Below are positions 63,109-64,000 of a stretch of 64,000 nt of DNA, one piece after another. Each line of letters opens with the position of its first letter. Within the stretch, counting starts at the first letter, position 1. A program made the translations under genes and the position numbers. The DNA lies in assembly GCF_017876155.1 (NCBI RefSeq), contig NZ_JAGINP010000037.1, positions 1-64,000 of the forward strand, in the 5' to 3' direction. The stretch comes from Azospirillum rugosum (GTDB lineage Bacteria; Pseudomonadota; Alphaproteobacteria; Azospirillales; Azospirillaceae). A model generated the notes under the pieces. It was not told where the DNA came from. It searched no databases and worked only from the letters and a program-made list of their open reading frames with translations.

Positions 63109-64000
63109 CACAACGCCAGGCGGCCCTGGGAGTCACCCTCGGATCCCAGCTCCGGCATCGCCTCGGCGACCAGGTCGGCCGCGGCCTGCTCCAGCAGTTC
63201 GTCGGTGGCGGAGCCGTCCACCCGCTCCCGCCCGATCTCCAGGATCACCGGCACGGCCAGCGGGGAAATGCGGTCGAGGTCCTTGTGCGTGATGCGCCCC
63301 TTCACCCGCGCCAGGAAGTCCGACAGGCGCCGGATGTCGGTCAGTCCGCCGGCGGCGTCGGCCCGCGTCGCGCGCAGCAGCACATGGCCGGGGTCGTGCT
63401 TCCTCAGCACGTCGTAGATGAGGTCGGAGCTGAAGGTCACCTGCCGGCCGGACTTCTCCTGGCCGGGATGGCGGCGGTCGATGACGCCGGTGATCAGCGC
63501 CACGTTGCGGAAGGTCCGCCGCAGCATGGAGGACTCGTCCATCCACGCCTCCAGGTCGTCGCCCAGCATGTCCTGGTCGAACAGCGCGTCCATATCCCGA
63601 GGAGTCCGCAGCGACCAGACCGCCAGCACATAGTCGGTGGCGACGAAGCCCAGAGGGCCGCAGCCCATCCGCTCCATGCGGCGGGTCAGCAGCATGCCCA
63701 GCGTCTGGTGCGCGTTCCGCCCTTCGAACGCATACACCACCAGGAAGCGCTTGCCGGCCTTCGGGAAGCTTTCCACCAGCAGCCCGTCGCGCGCCGGCAG
63801 CACGGAGCGCCAGCGCTGGAGCCGCAGCCATTCCTGCACGTCCTCCGGCAGGCCGGGCCACTGCGCCGGGTCGGCCAGCATGGCGCGCACCCGGTCGGCC
63901 AGCGCGGAGGTCAGCGGCAGCCGCCCGCCAGCGTAGGCGGGCACCTTCGGCTCCCCCGTGCCCCCCTTGGCGACCTGCGCCTCCATCTCCCGCACGCCGA
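63108..64000 (-). CDS. Ligase-associated DEXH-box helicase (Lhr-like), 3' part
   Basis: Only the C-terminal ~297 codons are in the window; the 5' end lies beyond 64000. The segment covers the Lhr-type winged-helix and C-terminal region, with AFEGRNAHQTLGMLLTRRM, the residues WSLRTPRDMDALFD and FRNVALITGVIDRRHPGQ, characteristic of the ligase-associated helicase. It acts in double-strand break or crosslink repair with PdeM. Pairing and overlap with pdeM support this identity. Confidence 0.87.
   Translation of the reverse strand, partial: GVREMEAQVAKGGTGEPKVPAYAGGRLPLTSALADRVRAMLADPAQWPGLPEDVQEWLRLQRWRSVLPARDGLLVESFPKAGKRFLVVYAFEGRNAHQTLGMLLTRRMERMGCGPLGFVATDYVLAVWSLRTPRDMDALFDQDMLGDDLEAWMDESSMLRRTFRNVALITGVIDRRHPGQEKSGRQVTFSSDLIYDVLRKHDPGHVLLRATRADAAGGLTDIRRLSDFLARVKGRITHKDLDRISPLAVPVILEIGRERVDGSATDELLEQAAADLVAEAMPELGSEGDSQGRLAL

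Overview
The window is dense, very GC-rich bacterial chromosome with about 66 genes, short gaps and good Shine-Dalgarno sites. The gene content points to an alphaproteobacterium of the Azospirillum type: a PhyR-type general stress regulator, an ATP12-family F1 assembly chaperone, ccoG, two nnrS genes, a Lhr-pdeM DNA-repair pair, and a ribosomal alpha operon (rpsM-rpsK-rpoA-rplQ). The genus is an inference from protein flavour and base composition. There is no rRNA, tRNA, CRISPR array, prophage or intact insertion sequence, so this is core chromosome with a few accessory clusters.

Layout. 1-8.2 kb: DUF455 ferritin-like protein and cysQ, a GNAT, an EAL phosphodiesterase, an orphan form-II CoxL-like molybdo-hydroxylase, a lipoprotein plus small-protein pair, an SRAP abasic-site protein and a secreted thermonuclease. 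8.3-10.3 kb: stress genes (PhyR, GlsB/YeaQ, DUF4142). 10.4-20 kb: rpe, an acyl carrier protein divergent from a Pat-like acetyltransferase fused to a degenerate acyl-CoA synthetase and overlapping an acs-like gene, nnrS, an esterase, an AraC regulator and a cysteine-synthase-fold enzyme. 20.1-21.6 kb: a two-gene unit made of a cobalamin-binding protein with the W-x9-EH photoreceptor signature but no DNA-binding domain, and a receiver whose phospho-acceptor Asp is Asn. 21.9-31.5 kb: a catabolic cluster (two dehydrogenase types, SDR, PLP ammonia-lyase, sugar-type ABC transporter, RraA-like aldolase). 31.8-40 kb: HAD phosphatase, nnrS, moaB/mog, ccoG, a DedA-like protein and a multi-PAS histidine kinase. 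40.2-44.6 kb: pyk, then rpsM-rpsK-rpoA-rplQ. 44.7-64 kb: housekeeping and stress genes (rarA, HD-GYP, catalase-like, crcB, rluC, GntR-benE, gph-like HAD, ATP12, zur-zigA, phoX, phrB, pdeM, end of an Lhr-type helicase).

Regulatory signals visible in the DNA include a near-consensus sigma-70 promoter before rpsM, FNR/FixK-type boxes before ccoG and the second nnrS, two GGAAC-N17-TGTT promoters of the EcfG type (before the DUF4142 and catalase-like genes), a Zur-like palindrome before zur, and a GntR-like palindrome between the GntR gene and benE. Several families of intergenic palindromes are scattered through the window. One family folds as a three-way junction and sits inside operons (SBP/permease, rpoA/rplQ). 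Two others have been read into the 3' ends of hydrolase genes.

The most distinctive unit is the B12/light-sensor-like protein with its Asn receiver at 20.1-21.6 kb. Next are the Pat-like/acs overlap at 11.7-15.6 kb and a plus-strand intrinsic terminator at 62.4 kb in a place with no plus-strand gene.
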